Origin: Fimbriimonadales bacterium
GTDB lineage: Bacteria; Armatimonadota; Fimbriimonadia; Fimbriimonadales; ATM1
Direction of reading: 5' to 3'
Assembly: GCA_025922995.1 (NCBI GenBank)
Contig: JAICGT010000090.1
Location: forward strand, 1-5,775
DNA: 5,775 nucleotides
How positions within the stretch are numbered: position 1 is the first letter of the stretch; each line of letters starts with the position of its first letter. The notes below the pieces were generated by a model. It was not told where the DNA came from. It was given only the letters and a program-made list of their open reading frames with translations, and ran no database searches. A program made the translations under genes and the position numbers. This document shows positions 1 to 5,775 of the stretch, piece by piece.

Positions 1-1
1 A

Positions 2-175
2 GAAGCTCTGCGCGTCGCCAACCTGAGATATCAGGAGGGTGTCGGCACACCGGTTGAAGTTTCTGACGCGAACTCGCAATTCGTCGCCGCAAGAACGGCA
101 GTTGTCAACGCTATTTATCAATACCGCATCGCGGTATCTAACTTGCAGCGGGCCATCGGGTCCGAGGAATTCTAA
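2..175 (+). CDS. TolC-family outer-membrane efflux channel, C-terminal end (partial)
   Basis: Only the last 57 codons are in the window, read in the frame starting at base 2 and ending at TAA 173-175, followed at once by a second in-frame TAA (176-178). The peptide has the usual end of an outer-membrane efflux protein (OEP/TolC) domain: an ALRVANLRYQEGVGTPVEV segment, then a DANSQFVAARTAVVNAIYQY helix, and a closing SNLQRAIG. In this family that region is the last periplasmic alpha-barrel helix pair of the trimeric channel that spans the outer membrane and periplasm. The protein stops soon after the AIG element, so it lacks the long C-terminal tail of E. coli TolC. It lies 7 bases upstream of an adaptor gene and leads the pump operon, which fits its role as the exit duct. 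The family call rests on a short fragment plus strong context. The start and the rest of the gene lie to the left of the window. Confidence 0.88.
   Translation, partial: EALRVANLRYQEGVGTPVEVSDANSQFVAARTAVVNAIYQYRIAVSNLQRAIGSEEF
164..169 (+). promoter_or_regulatory. Probable ribosome binding site of the adaptor gene
   Basis: GAGGAA lies inside the last codons of the channel gene, 13 bases before the ATG at 183. The spacing is longer than optimal, but it is the only purine-rich match near this start. Its position inside the upstream gene, next to the tandem TAATAA stops, suggests that ribosomes finishing the channel gene help initiation of the adaptor. Confidence 0.5.
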
Positions 176-182
176 TAACGAT

Positions 183-1661
183 ATGAAGCGCAATCTCATT
201 CTCGGTGGAATCGGAGTCGCCCTCTTGGCGCTTATGTTCTACTTCATCAGCAACCCCAACGCACAACAGAAGAAAGAAGCGGCAGCACAACAAAAGGCGG
301 TTTCCGATACGACCGTGCCGGTGACTTTCATCAACCCGACGGTCAAACCGATGACGGTCGAGCTTACATTGAACGGCCCCATCCGAACCCTCGACGACGT
401 TGATGTCGGCTCAAAGCTCGCCGGCCGCATCGTCGCGGTCTCAGTTCAAGAAGGCGCCCGCGTGAGAGCGGGCCAAGTGATTGCGCGGGTGGATTCTGCT
501 TCGCTGACGCAGCAGATCATGCAGGCGCAGGCGGGAGTCGCGGCCGCGTTGAGCGCCAAACAGCAAGCTACGATCCAAGCCCAGGTCAGCCCGCAGCAGT
601 CGATGGCAGCGATTCGTCAAGCCGAGGCCGGGGTCGCGCAGGCTCAGGCACAGCTCGACTTGGTTCAAGCGGGTGCGAGGTCGCAAGACGTTGCGCGGTC
701 TCGCGAGACGGTGAACTCGGCGAAATCCGCGTTGGACAAGGCTAAGGTAGACCTCGACCGAGCCAAGAAGCTGTATGCGGGCGACGCCATTTCGAAGGCC
801 GATGTCGACGCTGCCCAACTCGGCTACGACACCGCGTTATCGACGTACAGGTCTGCCCTGGAAGCTTACGACGCTATCGTTGAGGGCGCCCGCCCGCAAG
901 AGATCCGTCAGGCACAAGAAGCGGTTCGCCAGGCGCAAGAGCAATTGCGCCTGGCGAGAGCCAACGCTGTAAACGACGATATCAAGAAGCAGCAAGTCAC
1001 ACAAGCCGACGCCCAGCTTCGCCAAGCGCAAGCGACTCTGCGCCTAGCCCAACAGCAACTCAGCGAAGCGTCGATCATTTCTCCGATCGACGGCTACGTA
1101 ACGGGCAAGCCCGCAAAAGTCGGGCAGGTTGTTTCTCCCGGAACAGTCGTGGCATCGATCGTGAGTTTAGATGGAGTCTATTTTGAGGGGCAGGTTCCGG
1201 AAACGGAAATCGCAAACGTGCAGATCGGCCAAACCGCGACCATAACCCTCGACGCGATACCCGGACGAGCATTTACAGGTTCGATCATTGCGATCGACCC
1301 GAAAGCCGAATCACTGGGCCGACTCTTTGCGGCGAGAATTGCCCTGCAAAACTCTGGAAACGCAGTTAAACCCGGAATGTTCGGTCAGGCCGTTCTGAAG
1401 CTCAGGTCTATTCCGGACGCCGTGACGTTGCCGCTTGGCGCAATTAAACGAGAAGGCGACAAGTCGTATGTCTTCACAAAGAACGGCGACGTGGCTCGAC
1501 GTGTTCAGGTGCAAATAGGACACCAAGAGGGCGAGGTTGTTCAGGTGATCGGGCTGCCAACCAACACCGAAGTAATCATGGGCGGCAAAGACCTAGTCCA
1601 AGACGGGTCGAAAATACGCGAGGACAAGCCCGAGACTCAGGACACAAAGGTTAGTTCATGA
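183..1661 (+). CDS. RND efflux periplasmic adaptor (HlyD/AcrA-type membrane fusion protein)
   Basis: This 492-residue protein should link the inner-membrane pump to the outer-membrane channel. Seen by eye: an N-terminal hydrophobic segment at about 4-22 after MKRN, with no lipobox cysteine, so an uncleaved anchor or a Sec signal rather than a lipoprotein; first lipoyl half-motif at 74-104 (GRIVAVSVQEGARVRAGQVI); a long Ala/Gln-rich alpha-hairpin at about 105-296; second lipoyl half at 297-330 (ISPIDGYV, VGQVVSPG); a beta-barrel at about 333-408 ending KPGMFGQAVL; and a membrane-proximal domain to about 475. The hairpin tip has R193, L197 and S204, the spacing of the RLS channel-docking motif of AcrA. 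It is about 95 residues longer than AcrA (397), mostly in the hairpin. The ATG at 183 is preferred to the in-frame GTG at 39 because that GTG lies deep in the channel gene and would put 48 non-family residues before the membrane anchor. The stop overlaps the pump's start. The adaptor class is secure; pairing with this pump is inferred from operon structure. Confidence 0.95.
   Translation: MKRNLILGGIGVALLALMFYFISNPNAQQKKEAAAQQKAVSDTTVPVTFINPTVKPMTVELTLNGPIRTLDDVDVGSKLAGRIVAVSVQEGARVRAGQVIARVDSASLTQQIMQAQAGVAAALSAKQQATIQAQVSPQQSMAAIRQAEAGVAQAQAQLDLVQAGARSQDVARSRETVNSAKSALDKAKVDLDRAKKLYAGDAISKADVDAAQLGYDTALSTYRSALEAYDAIVEGARPQEIRQAQEAVRQAQEQLRLARANAVNDDIKKQQVTQADAQLRQAQATLRLAQQQLSEASIISPIDGYVTGKPAKVGQVVSPGTVVASIVSLDGVYFEGQVPETEIANVQIGQTATITLDAIPGRAFTGSIIAIDPKAESLGRLFAARIALQNSGNAVKPGMFGQAVLKLRSIPDAVTLPLGAIKREGDKSYVFTKNGDVARRVQVQIGHQEGEVVQVIGLPTNTEVIMGGKDLVQDGSKIREDKPETQDTKVSS
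1646..1650 (+). promoter_or_regulatory. Ribosome binding site of the pump gene, with ATGA stop-start overlap
   Basis: AAAGG sits 7 bases before the pump's ATG at 1658, a normal spacing for a modest Shine-Dalgarno sequence. The start overlaps the adaptor's TGA (1659-1661) as ATGA, the classic arrangement for termination-reinitiation. The weak site plus overlap suggests that pump synthesis depends partly on translation of the adaptor. Confidence 0.6.
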
Positions 1662-4600
1662 ATTTGACGCTCTCAGCAATCAAGCGGCCCATTTGGGTCT
1701 GGATGCTGTTCGTCGCGGCGGTCGTGTTAGGCTTGCGCGCGTTTCTCAGCCTACCGGTTGAAGAAAACCCCGAAGTCTCGTTCCCCAATATTTCGGTACA
1801 AACGGCGTACTTCGGCGCGAACCCCGAAGAAATCGAGAACCAGGTGACTCGGGTCATCGAAGAAGCGGTTTCCAGCGTCAACGGAATCCAAACCATCGAG
1901 TCGACGTCTATCGAAGGCGTTTCGATTGTCAGCATTCAATTCGAATTAAAAATTAATCAGGACACAGCGCTTTCGGATGTTAAGTCCAAAGTCGACTCCG
2001 TACTCGGAAGGCTACCGCAGGATGTAGAACGGCCGATTGTTTCGAAGCTCGACTTTTCCGGCGCGCCGATCCTCATGGTGTCGGCGGAAAGCGACAAGAT
2101 GACGCCGCTCGAATTGCGCGACTTCCTGGATGACCGCGTCCAAGATCGGCTTGCGCGAATCCCCGGAGTAGCGCAAATCTCGGTACAGGGCGGGCAGGTC
2201 CGCGAGATTCGCGTCGGCGTGGATCGAGAGCGACTTCTCAGTTACGGCATTGGAATCCTGGACGTAACGGACGCGATTAATGGGGCAACGATAAATACGC
2301 CGGGCGGTCGAATTACAGAAGGCAACAGAGAGACTTCGATCCGTGTTCAGGGCGAATTTAAGTCCGTAGAAGACCTGCGGAATCTCGTGATTCCCATCGC
2401 AAACAGGAACGACCCTAACGGCACGCCGGCGATCGTGCGGCTAAAAGACATTGCCACCGTCACCGACGGGCCCGCCGAGCGCACCGTGATCAGCCGAGTA
2501 AACGGCCGTGAATCCGTATTGATCAGCCTGCAAAAGGCTCGCGAGGGCAATGCGGTAGAGATTACAAAAGCGGCGAAGTCCGAGCTCGCCAAGGTTGAGA
2601 AAGAAACCGGAATCCGCTTCACCATCACACAGGAGTCGGCTGAGCAGATAAAGGAATCGATTACCGACCTTAACATTGCGCTCATCCTTGGAATTATCCT
2701 TGTCGTTAGCATCATTTATCTATTTCTGCACAATTTTAGGGGGACGCTCATCGTCGCCTTGGCAATTCCAACTTGTCTGTTCGTAGCGTTCGCTTTAATT
2801 CAGGCGTTCGGATTTACCCTGAACTCGATGACGATGCTCGGTTTGTCGCTCGCCATCGGAATTCTCGTGGATGACGCGATCGTCGTCTTAGAAAATACTT
2901 ATCGCCACCTGATAAAAGGTGAGGAGCCCGCAACTGCGGCCCTCAACGGCCGAATGGAAATCGGGTTGGCGGCGATTGCCATCACGATGGTCGACCTTGT
3001 CGTGTTCTTGCCGGTTGCATTTATGGGCGGCATTATCGGACAATTCTTCCGCCCGTTCGCGCTCACGGTCGCGGCGGCGACGCTCACGTCCCTGCTCGTT
3101 TCGTTTACTCTAACGCCGATGCTTGCCAGCAGGTGGTATCGCAAGGGCGAAAACCTTGAAGACAAGCACGGCTTCCCGAAATGGTTCGACGACCGGTTCA
3201 ACGCGTTTGCGAACGGCTATCGCCAACTGCTCGACAGGGCGTTGCATCGCCGTTGGCTCGTGTTTATGGCCGGTTGGGCATTCCTGTTCGGCGTTTTTAT
3301 GATGATCATGGGAGGTGGTGGAGAGAAGGAGGTGCTTAAAGCGATTGCGCCGGCGCAAATAATGGCGATTATTACCCTAATATTCGGCGTGATAATCGCT
3401 CTGATCGCATCTCTGGTCAAGCGGCGTCTGTTTATCGCACCTTTGATCGGCGCCCTCGCTTTCGCCGGGGTCCTCCTCGCGTTCGGGTTCGTGGGATACA
3501 AGCTTTCGGAACGAAAAGGCGGGCCGATTTTTACAAACCGATTTTTCGGTGGCGGCGATACCGGCAACGTCCAAGTCCAAATTACCATGCCCCCGGGATC
3601 CTCGCTGGAGCGCACGACAGAGGTTGTCAAGCGCATAGAAGAAATTGCGATGGCGCGACCTGAGACGGAATATGTGACGAGCCAAATCGGCGCGCTAAGC
3701 GGCGGGTTTGGCGTGGGTAACACAGGCTCGCAATACGCCGGCGTAACCGTGGACCTTATCCAAAAATACGCGATCTTGGACTCTATTATGTTTTGGGTCG
3801 ATCACGGAGAAGTTCGCACAAAGTCTTCCGATACGATCGTCAGCGAGTTGCAGCAACAGATCGGGAAAATCCCCGATGCGAAAATAGTCGTCACAACCGG
3901 CGGCGCTTTCGGTGGCGCTCCGATCGACGTAAGAGTCATGAGCTCTAATCCGGACATTGTGCCGGCTGCGGCCAACAAGGCCATGGAAATCATGTCCGGA
4001 ATCGAGGGAATCGTGAGCCTTGAGTTGAGTTCCAAACCGGGAAAGCCGGAGTTGCTCATAACGCCAGATCGCGTTCGCATGGCCGATAACGACCTAAGCG
4101 TTCAGCGGCTCGGAGGAGTAACGCGTACGCTCTTCGAGGGCGATACTTCGGCGCGTTATCGCGAAGCCGGTAGGGAATATGACATTCGGGTCAACCTTAC
4201 CGACGACGTTCGCCAAAACACCGACGCCCTCGCTTCGGTTCCAATCTTATTTCGGAGCGGAAACCCGATCTACCTGGGAGATGTCACCGATATTCGAACA
4301 AGCGTTGGACCAGACAAAGTCGAACGTCGCGACCGACAACGTCAAATCGCTGTAACTGCCCAGCTATTGCCGGGTTTTGTAACAGGTACGGTCGGCCAAA
4401 CAATTACGCAGAAACTCGAGGCTGCAAAAACTGCCGGCGAAGTGCCGGAACAAATAACGTTCAGCCAGGGCGGCGAGAACGAGATTCAGGCCAGGGAGAT
4501 GCCCTACATGGGCCAGGCGTTTATGCTCGGATTGATCCTGGTATTCCTCGTACTTGCGTCGCTCTTCGATAACATCCTTTATCCGTTCATTATTCAGCTC

Positions 4601-5074
4601 GCGCAGCCGCAGGCGTTTGTCGGCGCTTTGCTGGCGCTCATGGTGACGAGCCAGCCACTCGACTTGGTCGGCATGATTGGCTTCATCATGCTCATCGGCT
4701 TGGTCGGAAAGAACGCGATCCTGCTGGTGGACTACACGAACACTCTGCGCGATCAGGGCAGAAACAGACACGACGCGATCCTCGAAGCCGGTCCGATCAG
4801 GCTGCGGCCGATCATGATGACAACAATCGCGATGATTCTGGCGATGTTGCCTATCGCGGCTGCAATCGGACGGGGTTCGGAGTTCCGTGCGCCGCTCGGT
4901 ATCGTTATCATCGGCGGCCTGTTGCTATCGACTTTGCTGACGCTCTTCGTAGTCCCCGCAAGTTATACGCTGCTCGATGACCTCAGCAACTCTATATCCG
5001 GCGCGATGCAAAGAAGGCGCGAAAGGCAAGACGCCAGGAAACTACGTGCCGCCCAAAGGCGCGCAGACAGCTAG
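1658..5074 (+). CDS. RND multidrug-type efflux pump, inner-membrane permease (AcrB/HAE-like, enlarged)
   Basis: This 1138-residue inner-membrane proton/substrate antiporter should form the trimeric motor of the complex. Domains by eye: TM1 about 13-30; first periplasmic porter/docking region 31-336; TM2-TM6 about 337-490; cytoplasmic linking helix about 508-530; TM7 533-550; second periplasmic region about 620-950; TM8-TM12 about 953-1102; basic cytoplasmic tail. Proton-relay residues are present: D405 and D406 in GILVDDAIVV (AcrB D407/D408), K1018 in GLVGKNAILLVDY (AcrB K940) and T1055 in RPIMMTT (AcrB T978). SGGFGVGNTG at 681-690 matches the glycine-rich switch loop of AcrB. The VDDAIVV form, rather than VDxA of CzcA/CusA, favours drugs, detergents or other hydrophobic substrates over metals; the substrate itself is unknown. 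It is about 89 residues longer than AcrB (1049), and two extra hydrophobic segments (about 564-614) follow TM7. The reading frame is intact with all catalytic residues, so it is probably functional. Confidence 0.96.
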   Translation: MNLTLSAIKRPIWVWMLFVAAVVLGLRAFLSLPVEENPEVSFPNISVQTAYFGANPEEIENQVTRVIEEAVSSVNGIQTIESTSIEGVSIVSIQFELKINQDTALSDVKSKVDSVLGRLPQDVERPIVSKLDFSGAPILMVSAESDKMTPLELRDFLDDRVQDRLARIPGVAQISVQGGQVREIRVGVDRERLLSYGIGILDVTDAINGATINTPGGRITEGNRETSIRVQGEFKSVEDLRNLVIPIANRNDPNGTPAIVRLKDIATVTDGPAERTVISRVNGRESVLISLQKAREGNAVEITKAAKSELAKVEKETGIRFTITQESAEQIKESITDLNIALILGIILVVSIIYLFLHNFRGTLIVALAIPTCLFVAFALIQAFGFTLNSMTMLGLSLAIGILVDDAIVVLENTYRHLIKGEEPATAALNGRMEIGLAAIAITMVDLVVFLPVAFMGGIIGQFFRPFALTVAAATLTSLLVSFTLTPMLASRWYRKGENLEDKHGFPKWFDDRFNAFANGYRQLLDRALHRRWLVFMAGWAFLFGVFMMIMGGGGEKEVLKAIAPAQIMAIITLIFGVIIALIASLVKRRLFIAPLIGALAFAGVLLAFGFVGYKLSERKGGPIFTNRFFGGGDTGNVQVQITMPPGSSLERTTEVVKRIEEIAMARPETEYVTSQIGALSGGFGVGNTGSQYAGVTVDLIQKYAILDSIMFWVDHGEVRTKSSDTIVSELQQQIGKIPDAKIVVTTGGAFGGAPIDVRVMSSNPDIVPAAANKAMEIMSGIEGIVSLELSSKPGKPELLITPDRVRMADNDLSVQRLGGVTRTLFEGDTSARYREAGREYDIRVNLTDDVRQNTDALASVPILFRSGNPIYLGDVTDIRTSVGPDKVERRDRQRQIAVTAQLLPGFVTGTVGQTITQKLEAAKTAGEVPEQITFSQGGENEIQAREMPYMGQAFMLGLILVFLVLASLFDNILYPFIIQLAQPQAFVGALLALMVTSQPLDLVGMIGFIMLIGLVGKNAILLVDYTNTLRDQGRNRHDAILEAGPIRLRPIMMTTIAMILAMLPIAAAIGRGSEFRAPLGIVIIGGLLLSTLLTLFVVPASYTLLDDLSNSISGAMQRRRERQDARKLRAAQRRADS
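3308..3541 (+). other. Inserted two-helix membrane hairpin within the pump (residues about 551-628)
   Basis: After TM7 the usual family path goes quickly into a FLPxxDxG-like stretch and then the second periplasmic domain. Here that stretch appears only at FFGGGDTG (629-636). In between lie a GGGGEK turn (552-557), a hydrophobic segment at about 566-587, a basic VKRR loop (587-590), a second hydrophobic segment at about 591-612 and a polar SERKGG exit (617-622). The KRR loop would be cytoplasmic by the positive-inside rule, so the hairpin adds two membrane passes without changing the topology of the rest. The hydrophobic segments are seen directly; calling them membrane helices is inference. 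Confidence 0.75.
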
Positions 5075-5775
5075 GCGGGGGCTGGCGGCCGCCGGGTCAG
5101 CACCAGGTACATCGTAAACGCTACCACGAGGCCCAGGCCGTAGGTGCAGCACATAAGAATAACCGCATCCACCAGGCCGATGACCATGAGCGTAGCCACT
5201 GTCGACTTGCGCCAATGGGCGTTGTCGACGACCCACCACGCCGACATAAGAGCCAGCCAAACGAACGCTCCGACGATCAGCGACCCGCTGTTCGTCAGCG
5301 CTTCGATAAACCACGTGAGTTGCTCTGACTCTGGCAGCGAAGATGCGTTGTCGGGCATCGATTCATAAAACCTCACGAACAAGATCGTGCGTGTCACCAC
5401 ATACACGGCAACCAGAAAGCATCCCAGCAGCGTCCAACTCCACCCGAGGTCGGTGACAAAGCCAAACGGCTTTGGCTGCTCAATGGCGCCCAAATCTTTA
5501 AGAGCATAGGGTGAGGGCTGAGATTCCCAATCGAGGCTGCGCAGGAGTGCCGCGGCAGCTTCGTGGCCGGAGTCGTAGCTGAGCGCTGCGCGAGCGTGGT
5601 CTGCCGCATATTCCAAGTTTCCCGAAGCATAGAAATGCGCCGCGAGGTTGTAATGCGCTGCCGCGTCGGGTCGAAGCGCGGCTGCCTTCTGAAGCGCCGC
5701 CTCCGCCTCTTCTTGCCTTCCCAATCGAGAGAAGGCAATGCCCAGAACCGAGATGGCGTCGGCAGAATCAGGCTC
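5071..5775 (-). CDS. TPR-repeat membrane protein, C-terminal part (partial, function unknown)
   Basis: The frame is open from the right edge to the stop at 5071-5073, giving 234 visible residues; the real start lies beyond the window. The TTG at 5722-5724 is not a likely start, because the TPR pattern runs unbroken across it. In visible numbering, two tetratricopeptide repeats are seen at about 4-37 (LGIAFSRLGRQEEAEAAL, ending LRP) and 38-71 (YNLAAHFYASGNLEYAADHA, ending YDS). A linker to about 110 follows, then four hydrophobic segments at about 113-134, 162-183, 191-208 and 209-227, and a short RRPPAPA tail. Loop charges (acidic after the first segment, HWRK between the second and third, RR at the end) suggest that both the TPR end and the C-terminus face the cytoplasm. 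TPRs bind partner proteins; I do not recognise the membrane domain. It converges on the pump gene, so it is not part of the operon and need not relate to efflux. Confidence 0.85.
   Translation of the reverse strand, partial: EPDSADAISVLGIAFSRLGRQEEAEAALQKAAALRPDAAAHYNLAAHFYASGNLEYAADHARAALSYDSGHEAAAALLRSLDWESQPSPYALKDLGAIEQPKPFGFVTDLGWSWTLLGCFLVAVYVVTRTILFVRFYESMPDNASSLPESEQLTWFIEALTNSGSLIVGAFVWLALMSAWWVVDNAHWRKSTVATLMVIGLVDAVILMCCTYGLGLVVAFTMYLVLTRRPPAPA

Noticed and set aside
39..182. Upstream GTG start at 39 for the adaptor, giving a 540-residue protein
   Set aside because: It overlaps most of the visible channel gene in another frame, the added 48 residues look unlike protein of this family, and the ATG at 183 places the membrane anchor right at the N-terminus as expected.
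441..818. 125-codon open frame on the - strand inside the adaptor gene
   Set aside because: It is an Arg/Leu-rich shadow of the Ala/Gln-rich hairpin codons, with no recognisable domain.
1926..1957. AT-rich patch with TTGTCA, the palindrome AATTCGAATT and an ATTAA/TTAAT inverted repeat, as an internal promoter or operator
   Set aside because: No -10-like hexamer sits at proper spacing from TTGTCA, and the patch encodes conserved pump sequence (IQFELKINQ). It is probably chance composition.
3217..3723. 168-codon open frame on the - strand inside the pump gene
   Set aside because: It is antisense to conserved pump sequence, its translation is low-complexity and Pro/Arg/Ile-rich, and no independent coding evidence is visible.
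5050..5061. CGCC-CAAA-GGCG mini-hairpin near the end of the pump gene, as a terminator
   Set aside because: The stem is only 4 base pairs and no T-run follows in either direction.
5084..5093. GGCGGCCGCC palindrome just past the pump stop, as a possible terminator
   Set aside because: It has no loop and no following T-run on either strand, and is explained by the Arg-Arg-Pro-Pro codons of the - strand gene.
5722..5724. TTG as the true start of the - strand TPR gene
   Set aside because: The frame stays open to the window edge and the upstream codons complete the first TPR (SADAISVLGIAFSR), so the gene starts outside the window.

Overview
The window carries the 3' part of a tripartite RND efflux operon on the + strand, followed by the end of an unrelated-looking gene on the - strand. 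The order is: the tail of a TolC-family outer-membrane channel (to 175), a complete periplasmic adaptor of the HlyD/AcrA type (183-1661), a complete inner-membrane RND pump (1658-5074), and the C-terminal 234 residues of a TPR-containing membrane protein (5071-5775, - strand, start beyond the right edge). Coding density is essentially total. The longest non-coding stretch is 7 bases, and there is no visible promoter, terminator, RNA gene, CRISPR array or mobile element.

An outer-membrane channel, an adaptor and an RND pump encoded together mean a diderm (Gram-negative type) bacterium. Base composition looks moderately GC-rich and even across all genes, with no patch that suggests recent transfer. 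The sequence does not support a confident phylum. The departures from the AcrA/AcrB pattern (a much longer adaptor hairpin, an enlarged pump) suggest a lineage away from the enterobacteria.

The three efflux genes should work as one machine. The pump captures a substrate from the membrane or periplasm using proton motive force, the adaptor bridges to the channel, and the channel opens outward. The channel and adaptor genes are 7 bases apart, and the adaptor and pump overlap by ATGA, so translational coupling is likely. Key residues are visible by eye: an RLS channel-docking motif at the adaptor hairpin tip, and the VDD (TM4), Lys (TM10) and Thr (TM11) proton-relay residues of the pump. The substrate cannot be read from sequence. 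The VDDAIVV form of TM4 points to the drug/hydrophobe (HAE) group rather than heavy-metal pumps.

The most interesting points are an extra two-helix membrane hairpin in the pump directly after TM7 (14 predicted membrane segments instead of 12), an unusually long adaptor hairpin with mirrored GAR(S/P)Q motifs on its two arms, and a convergent gene pair whose stop codons share one CTAG. I saw nothing that amounts to a wholly new system. The pump insertion is the best candidate for an undescribed variation.
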